DNA from: Flaccisagitta enflata
Taxonomy: Eukaryota; Chaetognatha; Sagittoidea; Aphragmophora
Assembly (NCBI GenBank): GCA_965153355.1
Contig: OZ231128.1
Coordinates: forward strand, 16,926,001 to 16,990,000
Length of the DNA: 64,000 nt
Direction of reading: 5' to 3'
The translations under genes were made by a program, and so were the position numbers. Positions within the stretch are counted from its first letter, which is position 1. Each line of letters starts with the position of its first letter. Shown here one piece after another: positions 1 to 11,083 of the stretch. Below the pieces are notes generated by a model that ran no database searches, was not told the DNA's origin, and was given only the letters and a program-made list of their open reading frames with translations.

Positions 1-735
1 GCTGGTTTAAATCTAATGGTTTAAGTCTGCTGGTCTAATGGTCTAATGGTTTAAGTCTGCCAGTAAAATGATATTAATGATAAGTATGGTTTAAGTCTGG
101 TTTAAGTCTGGTTTAAGTCTGGGTTAAGTCTGGGTTAAGTCTGGTTTAAGTCTGGTTTAAGTATGGTCTAAGTCTGGTTTAAGTCTGGTTTAAGTATGGT
201 TTAAGTCTGGTTAAAGTCTGGTTTAAGTCTGGTTTACGTCTGGTTTAAGTCTGGATTAAGTCTGGTTTAAGACTGGTTCATGTCTGATTTATGTCTGGTT
301 TAGGTTTGGGTTAGGTCTGGTTTAGGTCTGGTCTATGTCTGGTTTTGTCTGGTTTATGTTTGATTTAGGTCTGATTTAGGTCTGGTTTAAGTCTGGTTTG
401 AGTCTGGTTTGAGTCTGGTTTGATTCTGGTTTGATTCTGGTTTGAGCCTGGTTTGAGCCTGGTTTGAGCCTGGTTTGAGCCTGGTTTGAGCCTGGTTTGA
501 GCCTGGTTTGAGCCTGGTTTGAGCCTGGTTTCGGTCTGGTTTAAGTCTGGTTTGAGTCTGGTTTGAGTCTGGTTTGAGTCTGGTTTGAGACTGGTTTGAG
601 TCTGGTTTGAGTCTGGCTTAAATCTGGTTTATGTCTGGTTTATGTCTGGTTTATGTCTGATTTTGGTCTGGTTTCGGTCCGGTTTAATTCTGGTTTGAGT
701 CTCCTTTCAGTCTGGTTTGAGTCTGGTTTGTGTCT
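1..735. repeat. 11-bp minisatellite (TCTGGTTTAAG)n
   Basis: About 65 head-to-tail copies of an 11-bp unit fill this stretch. Variant blocks such as a run of GAGCC-containing units near 440-530 show local homogenisation. It runs to about 75 bp upstream of a family A 3' end and may be the internal repeat of that element, whose 5' end lies left of the window. It is not a telomere repeat. Confidence 0.9.
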
Positions 736-810
736 TTTTGGGTTGCGTTTAAGTCTGATTTTCGATAAAAAGATACAATAAGGAGTCAGGTCAGTTCAGT
801 TATTTTTGTC

Positions 811-842
811 CTGCACGCGACTTATAGGTGTTGGCCTTGTTT
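811..842 (+). mobile_element. 3' end of a family A (Helentron-like) element
   Basis: Contains GCACGCGACT followed by TATAGGTGTTGGCCTTGTT. The same 3' terminus occurs at 40828-40859 and, inverted, at 12770-12800. No matching 5' hairpin is visible to its left, so the element may start before the window. Confidence 0.6.
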
Positions 843-947
843 TTCTTCTATCTTCTCGTTCAAATTGATTTCTTTTCTTCCTTCATACTTGCTTTTTCTC
901 TTCCTCTGTCTTTTTCTATTTCTTTCTTTTCCCTTTTCTCCGTTTCT

Positions 948-1031
948 TCTTCTTCTTCTTCTTCTTCTTCATCTTCTTCTTCTTCTTCTTCTTCTTTTTC
1001 TTCTTCTTCTTCTTCTTCTTCTTCTTCCTCT
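948..1031. repeat. (TTC)n microsatellite
   Basis: Nearly uninterrupted TTC triplets ending a few bases before the 5' hairpin of the A' element at 1039. Open frames here encode only poly-Ser or poly-Leu and are not genes. Confidence 0.9.
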
Positions 1032-1038
1032 TGTTTTT

Positions 1039-1802
1039 AGATGCGTCCTCGCATCTCTACAAGAGGGCGTGTCCGTAGGTCTGTAGGTTTGTAGGTCTAT
1101 CCGTAACAAGAAAATTTCGCTTGATTCCTTCACCTCTTATCTCTTCTATTATCTTGTATCGAAAGAGGACGCATCTATTATAACAGTGGCAAAATAAAAA
1201 AAGAGACAACTTGTTTGGATAATATGTGCTGAACTGCAGATTTAAACCACAAAAAATCAGTGACTATTTGAAAGCACTGCAAAAGGTCTTTCAAATGAGA
1301 CGTTGCTAGTTGTTCTAGCTTTATTTGTTTAGAAATGGCACAAGAATGAATAAAAACATTGCCATATTCAGTTTTGGGATTTAACTGAATTAAAAAGGTT
1401 TTGAAAAGAAGTAGTTCGCTTTGACGAGCTTTAACTCTTAAACAGCTTGAGTTACAAATCTGGGATTAGTCTTAAATGAAAGAAGATTAAAAATCTTTGA
1501 AATAACGTTGAAAAAAAAGTTTAAATAGATTTTTTCTCTATGTTTTTTTTATAAACTAACAAAAAGGTACAGTTTTTTTCAATATGGCTTTAACAGTCTT
1601 GACCATCTACTTTTTATTCTTATGTCATTTCTAAAGAAATGAAGCTATGACAACCAGCATAGTCCCATTTTGAAGACCTTTTGAAGAGCTTTCAAATGGT
1701 TAAAGATTTTGCTATGTTTTTGTCATTTGATGAATACAAAACAGTAAAAAAACATTTTGTCTCTTTTTTTATTTTGCCACCGTTACATCCCTTGGCCTTG
1801 TT
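1039..1802 (+). mobile_element. A'-type Helentron-like element with nested MITE
   Basis: The 5' end has the hairpin AGATGCGTCCTCGCATCT after a T run, then CTACAAGAGGG. Near the 3' end is GAGGACGCATCT, the exact reverse complement of the first 12 bases, followed by CATCCCTTGGCCTTGTT. The 3' part is split by a TA-flanked MITE at 1183-1783. Removing it restores the 3' end seen at 33077-33111. No coding capacity is visible, so it is non-autonomous. Confidence 0.7.
1183..1783. mobile_element. ~600-bp TA-flanked MITE (Tc1/mariner-like)
   Basis: TIRs of about 27 bp begin ACAGTGGCAAAATAAAAAAA and match at the far end with one difference in the first bases (ACGGTGGC). TA dinucleotides at 1181-1182 and 1784-1785 are the target duplication. 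It has two inverted copies of a core with the motif TTTGAAAGAGCT, also found in the MITEs at 15935, 24299 and 61807. Confidence 0.8.
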
Positions 1803-1923
1803 CTGGTGATATATGATAATGAACTTCAATGAGAAATGAATACTGAAATCTTTCCAGTTGACTAAGTTTATTGAATGCGCTCGTGTCTTTTATGATAATG
1901 CCTTTTTAATCTTTTTTATCATT

Positions 1924-1925
<2 letters not shown>

Positions 1926-2006
<81 letters not shown>

Positions 2007-2008
2007 AT
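1926..2008. repeat. (CT)n microsatellite acting as polypyrimidine tract
   Basis: About 40 CT repeats end four bases before the acceptor AG of the exon at 2013. The position is that of a polypyrimidine tract. Confidence 0.9.
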
Positions 2009-2012
2009 GCAG

Positions 2013-2211
2013 TGAGTCATCTGCGCAACATGGAGCTTGCAATTGTTCTCAATTGCAACTGGAAAAAATGAAACAGCGTCAAATGAAAGAACTGCGAAGC
2101 TTCGTTTCAAACGTCAAGCATGAATTAAAAGAGTCAATGAAGCAGATGGAAAATCAGAAAGATAGTCAAATTTCGGTGCTCAATCAGGAAATTTCAACGC
2201 TTAAGGCCCAA
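2013..2211 (+). CDS. Internal exon: coiled-coil segment of a C-type lectin-like gene
   Basis: A 199-bp exon with acceptor TCATGCAG right after a (CT)n tract and donor CAA|GTAAGA. It enters with the last base of a split codon and ends on a codon boundary. Translation reads ESSAQHGACNCSQLQLEKMK and continues as a Lys/Glu/Gln-rich amphipathic stretch (KHELKESMKQMENQKD) ending in TLKAQ, typical of a coiled coil. Two cysteines near its start could form inter-chain bridges. The end phase (0) fits the exon at 4167. Upstream exons are outside the window. The function is inferred only from the lectin-like exon at 52177; other coiled-coil proteins remain possible. Confidence 0.65.
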
Positions 2212-2236
2212 GTAAGACAAAACGGCATTAATCACC

Positions 2237-2332
2237 TTTTACCAACCATCTCAATAAGACAAAATAGTTGTTGATTGCTATCATTTTTTATATTACTAGG
2301 CTATTTTTTTCGGTGCATACAATCCAGGGATT
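2237..2332. repeat. Intronic segment duplicated at 5999-6093
   Basis: This segment, starting 26 bp after the exon 2013-2211 donor, recurs at 5999-6093 with a few substitutions. Shared text includes CAACCATCTCAATAAGACAA and ends at AATCCAGGGA in both. Confidence 0.85.
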
Positions 2333-2737
2333 TTAAACAATTTTGGTCTTTTTTTTAGCATTTTTTTTATATTGAGTGAAATGAAAACAACTAAATGATT
2401 TGAACTGAAAAACTCTAATTGATTGGCTTTTTTTTAATGGTCACCAATTCTGAAACGACGACAACAACAACAACAATAACAACAACGACGTCGCAAGCAA
2501 TTTTCCGCTGCTTCAATTTGTATCTGCGCAATGGATACTGAATCATGCCAATACTGGTCTAATAACAACTGTGTTAATCTTGATATTGAATAGAAATTGT
2601 AACGGAAAATCTGTAGGCTGTAGATAAACGTTATTCTTCCGCGGTAAGAATCTATCAAAGACTGATCAACGTCGATGCTAAGGCCGTATCATGATTCCTA
2701 TCCAGGGCCAGGGGGAGCCGGCAGCCCCCAAATATGC

Positions 2738-3165
2738 CATAAGAATTGATTTTTTTTTGTTTTACATAGATTCATGTCCAACTAAGAAGAATCTGCTGTC
2801 AAATCAATTCTTACGGCCCAGGAAGAGAGCTAAAACTGATTTTGGTAATATAAAAGATTAAGAAAACCAGATTGCAATGGCAATCGTCACAGAAGAGGTT
2901 GAGGAAACATTCTATTGTTCTTGACAAAACGTAGCAAAGGATATCTCATCAATTTTTTACTTCTTCCTCAACTGCGCTATGACATGCAAAAATCGGTTTC
3001 CGTTAGTAATCAAAGATTACAAATTGATCGAAGAATTACTCGGTAGTGACTTTTCCTGACCGTAAAAAGCTCAAAATAAAAATAAGAATCAAAACTAAGA
3101 GGTAGAATTTGTTTGATAAAAAATAGTTGTACCCTAAAAGAGCCCGTTGGCCTCCTTCCTCCTCT
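2738..3165 (+). repeat. Dispersed repeat E, degenerate copy
   Basis: Matches the repeats at 12200-12655 (inverted) and 17290-18290 in blocks, e.g. CATAGATTCATGTC, AACTAAGAAGAATCT, AATCAATTCTT and ACCCTAAAAGAG. A short inverted repeat (AGAATTGAT / ATCAATTCTT) lies at its left end. No coding potential was seen and the class is unknown. Confidence 0.55.
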
Positions 3166-3432
3166 GATTCCTATCTGCAAACAAAATGATGGCCGCGTCT
3201 AAGAAACAAATTTTTTCATGTTCTTATTTCTTTTTCTTTTTGGTTTTTGTTTTTGTTTTGTTTTTTGCGCAGCTTGGCTCGGGTCAGAGTTGACCCTCAC
3301 TCAAAAGTGTTTATGGGAAATGCGTTTGATGAAAATGGACATTCTTGAAAACCAGAAAATGCCGTAATATAAAATAAGAAAAGAAGAAAAGAATAAAAAC
3401 TGGGGATATGGACACTTCAGTTCCAATTTTTC

Positions 3433-3774
3433 CAGGCCTGTATATTCTTGAGTTTTCCCCCCCCCCACCGGGATAAAAAATCCCCCCCACCGGGATAAAA
3501 AATCAAAGGGTCTGGAGATGGGGAAGGAAATGAAAGGGGGAAAAAAGAGAAAAAAAGGAAATTTGGGGAAAATATAACTTTTTACAGTACCAAATCATAA
3601 GACTCATTTAGTAAAACACAATTTAACACTATTTAAACCTTAACTACATAGTTTTATTGCTATATGGGGAAGAAAATCATGGATATAAAAACGCGACGCG
3701 ACGCGTCGCGGGGAAGAAAATCAAAGGCAGGGGGGGGAAAAAAATCAAAAGCGACTCAAGAATATACACCCCTG
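3433..3774. mobile_element. hAT-like MITE, family F
   Basis: TIRs CAGGCCTGTATATTCTTGAG and its partner CTCAAGAATATACACCCCTG bound 342 bp. The 8-bp direct repeat AATTTTTC flanks it at 3425-3432 and 3775-3782, the target duplication length of the hAT superfamily. The interior has repeated GGGGAAGAAAATCA motifs and C/G homopolymers. A related copy is at 49724-50044. Confidence 0.85.
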
Positions 3775-4094
3775 AATTTTTCATTAAAGTTTATCATATG
3801 TTTTAGCTGATTTGGATGACCCATCCAATGCCAGAAGTCAGTGCTGGTGCTGAGTGAAAGCATATATTGTACAGAAATAAAGTAACTTTTGCTATCTTTT
3901 GAACTATATTTTTCTATTTTTGTTGCACTTGTCATATGTGTTAAAGCTTGGCCTCGTTGTCAGCAACGGAGCTACCTATTACTGACGCGACCCAAATTGT
4001 CAAGTGAATTAGATAAAATGTGTTCTGATGTTGACAATGAGTATCATTTCCCTTATCATCATTCTTTTTTCTATAGGCGTCTGAAATTGTATTT

Positions 4095-4098
<4 letters not shown>

Positions 4099-4156
<58 letters not shown>

Positions 4157-4160
4157 ACTC
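4099..4160. repeat. (CT)n with short (ACTC)n end, polypyrimidine tract
   Basis: CT repeat passing into ACTCACTCACTCAG, whose final AG is the acceptor of the exon at 4167. Confidence 0.9.
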
Positions 4161-4166
4161 ACTCAG

Positions 4167-4331
4167 CTTCAAATCCTTCAGCGTCCTGGTTTTCTGTCTG
4201 GTGATGCCTCTGGTGCTCCCGGTGCGTTTTCCTTGGGCTTGACTACGGGTCACGGGGGCGTCAGTGACGCGTCTTCTCGAGCTGGCGCTTCGTCTTATCC
4301 TTCCGGCTCCAAAGACCTGGCATACTCAAAG
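4167..4331 (+). CDS. Internal exon: Gly/Ser-rich linker of the lectin-like gene
   Basis: A 165-bp (55-codon) exon, phase 0 at both ends, acceptor CACTCAG after (CT)n and donor AAG|GTTTGT. It encodes LQILQRPGFLSGDASGAPGA and then a Gly/Ser/Ala-rich sequence ending SGSKDLAYSK, open throughout and much less AT-rich than the flanks. It follows the coiled-coil exon in phase and precedes the exon at 36802 in phase. No catalytic motif is present. It reads as a flexible or weakly collagen-like linker; that role is inference. Confidence 0.65.
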
Positions 4332-4790
4332 GTTTGTTTAACATTTTCTCTGAATTCATATTCCCGGGATTTACTACGTGTGTATTGTGCAACCCCCGCT
4401 TAAATGTAACAAAGAGTAACGAAAGTCCTTCTATGAAAGTTGAAACAACATTGTCCTCACAAAAGAAGGCCAGAATTCTCCAATTTACAAAGGATGAAAG
4501 CCGTGCAAGCTTTCAACGGTGTTTACTTCGGATTGCTCACAACTATTTAAGAGATGGATCATCTTGGTACGTTTCTCGCATCATACCACGATAGTAGTGC
4601 CCGATGGTTACGCCTGCTGTGTGGACACATAGCCGCGCCTTCGTCAGCAAGAGAAGCTAAATAAGTAATGCAAAATACCCGAGTACGACTCCAGCTAGTG
4701 AGGCTGCAGGCTTCAATCAGTCCCTGGCAACAACAATGACAGTAGTGCCAAGCAATTAACACGGAGTGTGTCATGACTTAGCATCAGGTT
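4332..4790. other. Intron start with no recognised element
   Basis: Begins with the donor GTTTGTTT. Short frames occur but show no recognisable protein signature. Confidence 0.4.
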
Positions 4791-4793
4791 TTT

Positions 4794-5576
4794 AGTCGCG
4801 TGCTACGCGACTCTACACCCCGCTTTGTCGGTCTGTCGGTCGGTCGATCGATCAGTCCCCTTTTGGGCAGCGGCCCCAAAGGGGTCGATAACCTATGCGC
4901 TTACACATATGGGAAATTTTCTCCTCCTTCTCCTCCTTCTCCTCCTTCGTACACCCCCTCAAATCCCAGTCTCAAGGCTCAAATTCCGGTCTCAAGGTCC
5001 AAATCCCAGTCTCGAGGCCCAAATCCATGCCTCCAGGCCCAAATCCTAGCCTCAAGGCTCAAATCCTAGCCTCAAGGCCCAGATACGAGCCCTTAGGGCC
5101 AAAAGCTCAGCCTTGGTTCCAAATTTCAACTAAGAGACCCAGTTCCCAGCCTCGATGCCCAATTCTCAGCCTTGAGGCTAGGATTTTGGCCTCGAGACTG
5201 GGATTTGGGCCTCGAGACTGGGATTTGGGCCATAAGACTGGAATTGGGGCCTTGAGACTGAAATTTGGGCCTCGAGACTGGGATTTGAGTTGGGTGACAT
5301 AGGATAAGGTGGAGGTGAAAATTTCTCATATGTGGGAGAGCATAGATCATCGACCACTTTGGGGCAACTGCCCTGCTTCCCCTCCTACTTCAAGTTCAAG
5401 CTACTAAGGCAGGGCACGGGTACCGCTGACCACCTAACGCTTTTGCGACTATTACTTTTTTTGGCGTTATGAGCTTTTAGGGCTTACTGCTCCTGCCTAA
5501 ATGCTCTAGTGACCTTCTCCGGCACTGCTACTGCCCACCCACATGCAACTAGGGAAGCTGAGTATTCGGCCTGGTT
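4794..5576 (+). mobile_element. Family A element with nested family C element
   Basis: The 5' end is AGTCGCGTGCTACGCGACT then CTACACCCCGCTTTGTCGG and CCGT/GTCG repeats. The 3' end has GCTCCTGCC...CTGCCCACCCACATGCAACT and a decayed terminus TATTCGGCCTGGTTTT. A family C element (4865-5453) sits inside. The 3' arm has lost its match to the 5' arm by mutation. Confidence 0.65.
4865..5453 (+). mobile_element. Family C palindromic element
   Basis: Starts GGGCAGCGGCCCCAAAGGGG after a T run. The left arm has about 20-bp units (CAAATCCCAGTCTCGAGGCC). From about 5160 the units continue inverted (GGCCTCGAGACTGGGATTTG), followed by an inverted copy of the 5' end and a GCAGGGCACGGGTACCGCTG tail. It ends in a CGCTTTTGCG hairpin plus ACTATT. 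Non-coding. Confidence 0.7.
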
Positions 5577-5779
5577 TTCAAAACAGATAGCAAATCGGTT
5601 GAATGCAAGGACTTGATAAGATGATACAAATCATATTCAAGTGGGAGAGGTGAATGCTTCCTCAGCTCTTTGGGCGCCAGATTATATATTTTGCCATGAC
5701 GTCGAAATACTTTTTTCCTGGGTAGTAACGCGTAGAGCCAACCCAAGCTCAATTAAGTATCAGTTACCTCAATTCAAAA

Positions 5780-6232
5780 GTCACGCCACTATGAAGAGAG
5801 CAGGGGTCGAGAGTCGAGACATGACTTTTTTGAATTTCTTTTTTCATTGATTTTGCGAGATATAGTTTTACATCAAGCTAAATACATTAATGCCAGCGTA
5901 GAAAAAGGGCCCAGGAAGTGATGCAGATCGTTGAGGATGTTACTACACCAGAGTCTGGTCGCCTACTGAGGAAGATTTTTGTCCTCTCCTTTCCCTACTT
6001 TTACCAACCATCTCAATAAGACAAAATAGTTGTTGATTGCTATCATTTTTTATATTGCTAAGCTATTTTTTTCTGTGCAAACAATCCAGGGAACTAAAGT
6101 CAAGAGTCATGCCACTATGAAGAGAGCAGAGGTCGAGAGTCGAGACATAATTTTTTTAAATTTCTTTTTTCATTGATTTTGCGAGATATAGTTTTACATC
6201 AAGTTAAATATATTAATGCCAACGTAGAAAAA
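5780..6232. repeat. Direct duplication of a ~127-bp segment
   Basis: Text at 5780-5912 (CACTATGAAGAGAGCA ... CAGCGTAGAAAAA) recurs at 6106-6232 with few changes. The second copy follows the 5999-6093 copy of the 2237-2332 segment, so a compound duplication produced this region. Confidence 0.8.
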
Positions 6233-6514
6233 AAATGAAAGTACGAAAGCATACGGTTATCAAACGGTTCTGATTTGTCAGAAATATTAGATTCACGTAA
6301 CACGATGTTTGATTTATCTAACTTGTTGGCTTGATTTATGTAACCAAGATTGATCGAACCTGTGTAATGGTACCACATGGTAATAAACCACATCTGCGCC
6401 ATTTTTTTTTTTAACATATTAGATTTATTTTTATGCAAAGCGAATGGAACCGATTCATTCTTGATGCTTGATGCTAACGTCATTGTTTCAATGGTTAGAT
6501 GTGCTAGTAGTGTG

Positions 6515-6749
<235 letters not shown>

Positions 6750-6751
6750 TA

Positions 6752-6928
6752 CAGTTGAACCCCGCTCTAACGGATTTCAGGGGACTAACAGTTTTCTTCT
6801 GTTATAGGCGGACTTCTGTTATTGCCAACAAAGAAAATGAAAGAAATTAACTTGAAGGGACCATAAATTTGTGTCTGTTATAGGCGGAATTCCGTTGGTG
6901 GCGGGTCCGTTAGGGCGGGGTTCAACTC
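6752..6928. mobile_element. Short TA-flanked MITE (CAGTTGAACCCCGC family)
   Basis: TIR CAGTTGAACCCCGCTCTAAC with partner GGGCGGGGTTCAACTC. TA flanks lie at 6750-6751 and 6929-6930. The interior repeats CTGTTATAGGCGGA. The same family is at 26315-26488 and 61363-61538. Confidence 0.85.
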
Positions 6929-7195
6929 TACGTATGCGTAAGTGCGATTGAAACCCAATGACAATGATATGTTTCTTCAAACATCAATGTCTCCCAACCT
7001 TATCCTAGAGCAAACATTCAATGAAGGGGGAAGGGGGGTTGTGAGGGTGTTTGTTGATGAAAGCCGTTGTGCACAATGATGAATGTTGTATGACTAAGAG
7101 GAAAGCATCGGTGAGAATTGTTGATGTGGTCTACGGGAATTGTTGATGATTGCCTCGTGGTCTCAAACATTGGCCCTTTTCTCCTCTCCTTTTTC

Positions 7196-7451
7196 GGGCA
7201 GCGGCCCCAAAGGACAGAAAGCCCGCCCGATGTAAGGTACAACTCAGGAGTGAATTTCAAGACATCTATCTTTCTCTTCATCCGTCTGTCTTTCCCTCCC
7301 CCTTTGACCATTGAGGCCTCTTGAGTCAAGAGTCTTGACCCTAAATCAGCCCTCGTGGTCCTGATTTTAGCTTTCCAGACCTCAAATCAGTCACCAAACC
7401 AAAGATCAGCCTGAGTACCGCCAACCATCTGCACTCCTTGGATGACTGATT
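7196..7451 (+). mobile_element. Degenerate family B element
   Basis: Starts GGGCAGCGGCCCCAAAGGAC. It ends with GAGTACCGCCAACCATCTGC and TCCTTGGATGACTGATT, clearly related to the family B tail at 41800-41837. The internal units are decayed AAATCAG/CCTC motifs. Confidence 0.6.
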
Positions 7452-7482
7452 TTGTCTCTTCTCACATTTTCAAAATCCATAT

Positions 7483-7666
7483 CTTCTTCTTCTTCTTCTT
7501 CTTCTTCTTCTTCTTCTTCTTCTTCTTCTTCTTCTTCTTCTTCTTCTTCTTCTTCTTCTTCGTCTTCGTCTTCTTCGTCGTCTTCGTCTTCTTCTTCTTC
7601 TTCTTCTTCTTCTTCTTCTTCTTCTTCTTCTTCTTCTTCTTCTTCTTCTTCTTCTTCTTTTCTTCT
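7483..7666. repeat. (TTC)n microsatellite
   Basis: Long TTC array with a few TCG interruptions. Long poly-Ser/Phe frames across it are artefacts. Confidence 0.95.
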
Positions 7667-7708
7667 TCTTCTTTATTTTCTAATCCTACTTCTTCTATTT
7701 ATCAATTG

Positions 7709-7837
7709 TGAAAACGCGACTCTTGAACTTGCAGTGTCCGTCTGTCGGTCCGTCGGTCCATTAGTCTGTCGGCCCATTGATAACGGCATTACTCCTGCCC
7801 ACCCATCCGTGACTGGGGGAGTATTTACGGCCTTGTT
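7709..7837 (+). mobile_element. Degenerate family A element
   Basis: ACGCGACT near the start, GTCCGTCTGTCGGTCCGTCG, then CTCCTGCCCACCCATCCGTG ACTGGGGG and TTACGGCCTTGTT. The 5' hairpin arm is lost. TTC arrays flank it on both sides. Confidence 0.6.
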
Positions 7838-7883
7838 TTTTCTTTTTCATCTTCTTTTCTTCTCCTATTTTCTCATTTTTCTT

Positions 7884-8230
7884 TTTCCATCTTCTTCTTC
7901 TTCTTCTTCTTCTTCTTCTTCTTCTTCTTCTTCTTCTTCTTCTTCTTCTTCTTCTTCTTCTTCTTCTTCTCCATCCCTCTCCTCCTCTTATTTTTTTCTT
8001 CTCCTTTTCTTTTCTTTTCTCTTTTCTTTTCTTTTCTTCTTCCTCTTCTTTTTCTTCTTCTTCTTCTTCCTTCTTCTTCTTCTTTTCTTGTTCTTCTTCT
8101 TCTTCTTCTTCTTCTTCTTCTTCTTCTTCTTCTTTGTCTTCTTCTTTTTCTTCTTCTTCTTCTTCTTCCTCTCCTTCTCCTTCTTCTTCTTCTCCTTCTC
8201 CTTTATCTTCTCCCTCCTTCTCTTCCTCTT
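7884..8230. repeat. (TTC)n and mixed pyrimidine tracts
   Basis: Pure TTC from 7884 to about 7975, then TTTTC/TTC/CTCCTT mixtures. Confidence 0.9.
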
Positions 8231-8629
8231 TTTTTTTTTCTTTTCTATTACTTCTTCTCCATTCTCTCTTTCCTTATCTCTTTCTATATATTCTTCCTTC
8301 CTTCTAATCAGCCCCTTTCTTTATCTCTCTCCGACCAATTTGTCTTTTTCTCTCTCATTCTTCCTCCCAAATAATTCTCTCTCTTTTCCTCGCTGGCGAA
8401 GTCTTTCTCTCTCTGTTACAGGATAACGAATGTTTTATCGATGATAGATCGACCTTCTGTCTTCATTGGTGCCTTCCAGAGCTGCCTCTTTTCCTCGCCT
8501 TCCTCGCCTTCGCCTTCTTCTTATTATTTTTTTTTCTATCTTCTCCTTTATACCGTTTATCATTGTGGATCGCCAGATCCACTTAGTCCTGGGAAAGTTT
8601 TTTTTTTTTTTTTTTAATTTTTATTTTTT

Positions 8630-9990
8630 GTATGCGTGCTCACCTTTTCTTTTTTTTCTATCTCCTTCATTCTTTTTTTTTTTCATCTTATGATTGTGTG
8701 CTCACCTTAGTCTTTTGTTTTTGTTATTTTTTTCTCTCAAGATGTCTCCATATATACCTTAGTCTTTTGTTTGTGTTAGTTTTTTTCTTTTTTATTATTT
8801 TGCGTGCTCACCTTTTCATTTTCTTCTATCTTCTTTATTCTGTATTTTTTTTTCATCTCAAGATTGTGTGCTCACCTTAGTCTTTTGTTTATGTTATTTT
8901 TTTCTCTCAAGATGTTTCCATATATATCTTAGTCTTTTGTTTGTGTTAGTTTTTTTCTTTTTGTTATTTTGCGTGCTCACCTTTTTGTTTTCTTCTATCT
9001 TCTTTATTCTGTTTTTTTTTTTTTTATCTCAAGATTGTGTGCTCACCTTAGTCTTTTGTTTATGTTACTTTTTTCTCTCAAGATGTCTCCATATATACCT
9101 TAGTTTTTTGTTTGTGTTAGTTTTTTTCTTTTTATCATTTTGCGTGCTCACCTTTTTGTTTTCTTCTATCTTCTTTATTCTGTATTTTTTTTTCATCTCA
9201 AGATTGTGTGCTCACCTCAGTCTTTTGTTTTTGTTATTTTTTTCTCTCAAGATATCTCCATATATACCTTAGTCTATTGTTTGTGTTAGTCTTTTTCTTT
9301 ACTATTTTGGGTGCTTACCTTTTCGTTTTCTTATCTTCTTTATTCTGTGTTTTTTTTTTCATCTCAAGATTGTGTGCTCACCTTAATCTTTTGTTTTTGT
9401 TATTTTTTTCTCTCAAGATGTCTCCATTTATACCTTAGTCTTTTGTTTGTGTTAGTCTTTTTTTTATTATTTCGCGTGCTCACCTTTTTGTTTTCTTCTT
9501 TCTTCTTTATTCTGTATTTTTTTTTCATCTCAAGATTGTGTGCTCACCTTAGTCTTTTGTTTTTGTTATTTTTTTCTCTCAAGATGTCTCCATATATCTC
9601 TTTGTAAATCTTTTGTTTCTGTATCCTCACCTATTTTTTCCTATCATATTCTGTAATTTTTTTTTTAATCTCAAGAATGTGTCCTCACCTTAGTCCTTTG
9701 TTTTTGTTATTTTTTTTCTCAAGATGTCTCCATATATCTCTTTGTAAACCTTTTGTTTTTACATTCTCACCTTTTTTCTCCCATCTATCATAGTCTATAA
9801 GTTTTTTTTTATCCCAAGAATGTGTCTACACTTTAGTCTTTTGTTTGTGTTTTTTTTTCTGGATATCTCCATATATCTCTTTGTAAATACTTTGTTACTT
9901 GCATCCTCACCACTTATCATATTTTGTATTTTTTTTTATCTCAAGAATATCCTCTCCTTAGTCATTTAAGTTAGTTTTTTTTTTTCATCA
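8630..9990. repeat. ~170-bp tandem satellite
   Basis: About eight T-rich units. The landmark TGTGTGCTCACC recurs near 8695, 8865, 9036, 9207, 9370 and 9538, then decays. Each unit also has CTCAAGATGTCTCCATATAT. Frames give Phe/Leu/Ser repeats only. Confidence 0.9.
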
Positions 9991-10082
9991 GATGTCTAAA
10001 AATCTTTCTCAATTTGCCTTTTTAACTCTTTTTAACTAAAAATGTGTCCTCACTTTTTGCGAGAGAGAAGGGGAGAGAAAAA

Positions 10083-10328
<246 letters not shown>

Positions 10329-10489
10329 CAACATTTTCAGCTATCAAATAAATACCACAAAGCTTGATATGTTCACTAATTTTCGCAATTCACTTATAGT
10401 TGGGGTTTTTTTTCTTTTTTTTCTTATCTAAATTTTATATCTAAAATTTTTATGTGTAAATGAATATTGTGATTACAGTTGAAATATAT

Positions 10490-10785
10490 AAAAAAATAAA
10501 AAAGAAAAAAAAAGAAAACAGAAGAAAGATGAAAAGTGCAAAATAAAACGTGAAATAAAAAAAAAGAAAAAAAGAAAAATGAAACCAAAAAAGTGAAAAA
10601 TAACAAATAAAGGGTATAAAGTAAAAAGTAAAATCTGAAAAATGAAAAATAAAAGGGAAAAGTGAAAAATAAAAGTGAAAAATAAAAAGTGAAAAATGAA
10701 AAGTGAAAAGTGAAAAGTGAAAAGTGAAAAGTAAAAAGTGAAAAGTGAAAAGTGAAAAGTGAAAAGTGAAAAATAAAAAATGGAA
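10490..10785. repeat. A-rich (GTGAAAA)n tract
   Basis: Purine-rich repeat of GTGAAAA/GAAAAAT units, cleanest at 10680-10775. Confidence 0.85.
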
Positions 10786-10884
10786 ATAAAAAGAATCAAA
10801 TTAAACATCGCGATCCACAGTATTGGCGACAGCCACTGGTTTACTTTTCTCCTTGCTTTCGTCTTCTTGTTCTTCTTTCTCTTT

Positions 10885-10988
10885 TGTTTTTCGTCTTTTT
10901 CTTTTTCTTTTTCTTTTTCTTTTTCTTTTTCTTTTTCTTTTTCTTTTTCTTTTCCTTTTTCTTCTTCTTCCTCCTTTCCTACCTTTTC

Positions 10989-11019
<31 letters not shown>

Positions 11020-11083
11020 TTTCTTTTTCTTTTACTTTTTCTTCTTCTTCTTCTTCTTCTTTTTCTTCTTTTTCTTCTTTTTT
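10885..11083. repeat. (TTTTTC)n and (TTC)n tract
   Basis: CTTTTT hexamers, then TTC, running directly into the 5' end of the family A element at 11084. Confidence 0.9.

Noticed and set aside
1-735. Telomere-like TTTAAG repeat
   Set aside because: The unit is 11 bp with internal variants, lies within ordinary sequence, and fits no known animal telomere repeat.
4334-4594. 86-codon frame after the exon at 4167
   Set aside because: It lies beyond a good donor in a different frame and has no domain similarity I can recognise.
7452-8426. Long open frame with poly-Ser and Phe/Leu runs
   Set aside because: It is the translation of TTC arrays and pyrimidine tracts, and it crosses a family A element.
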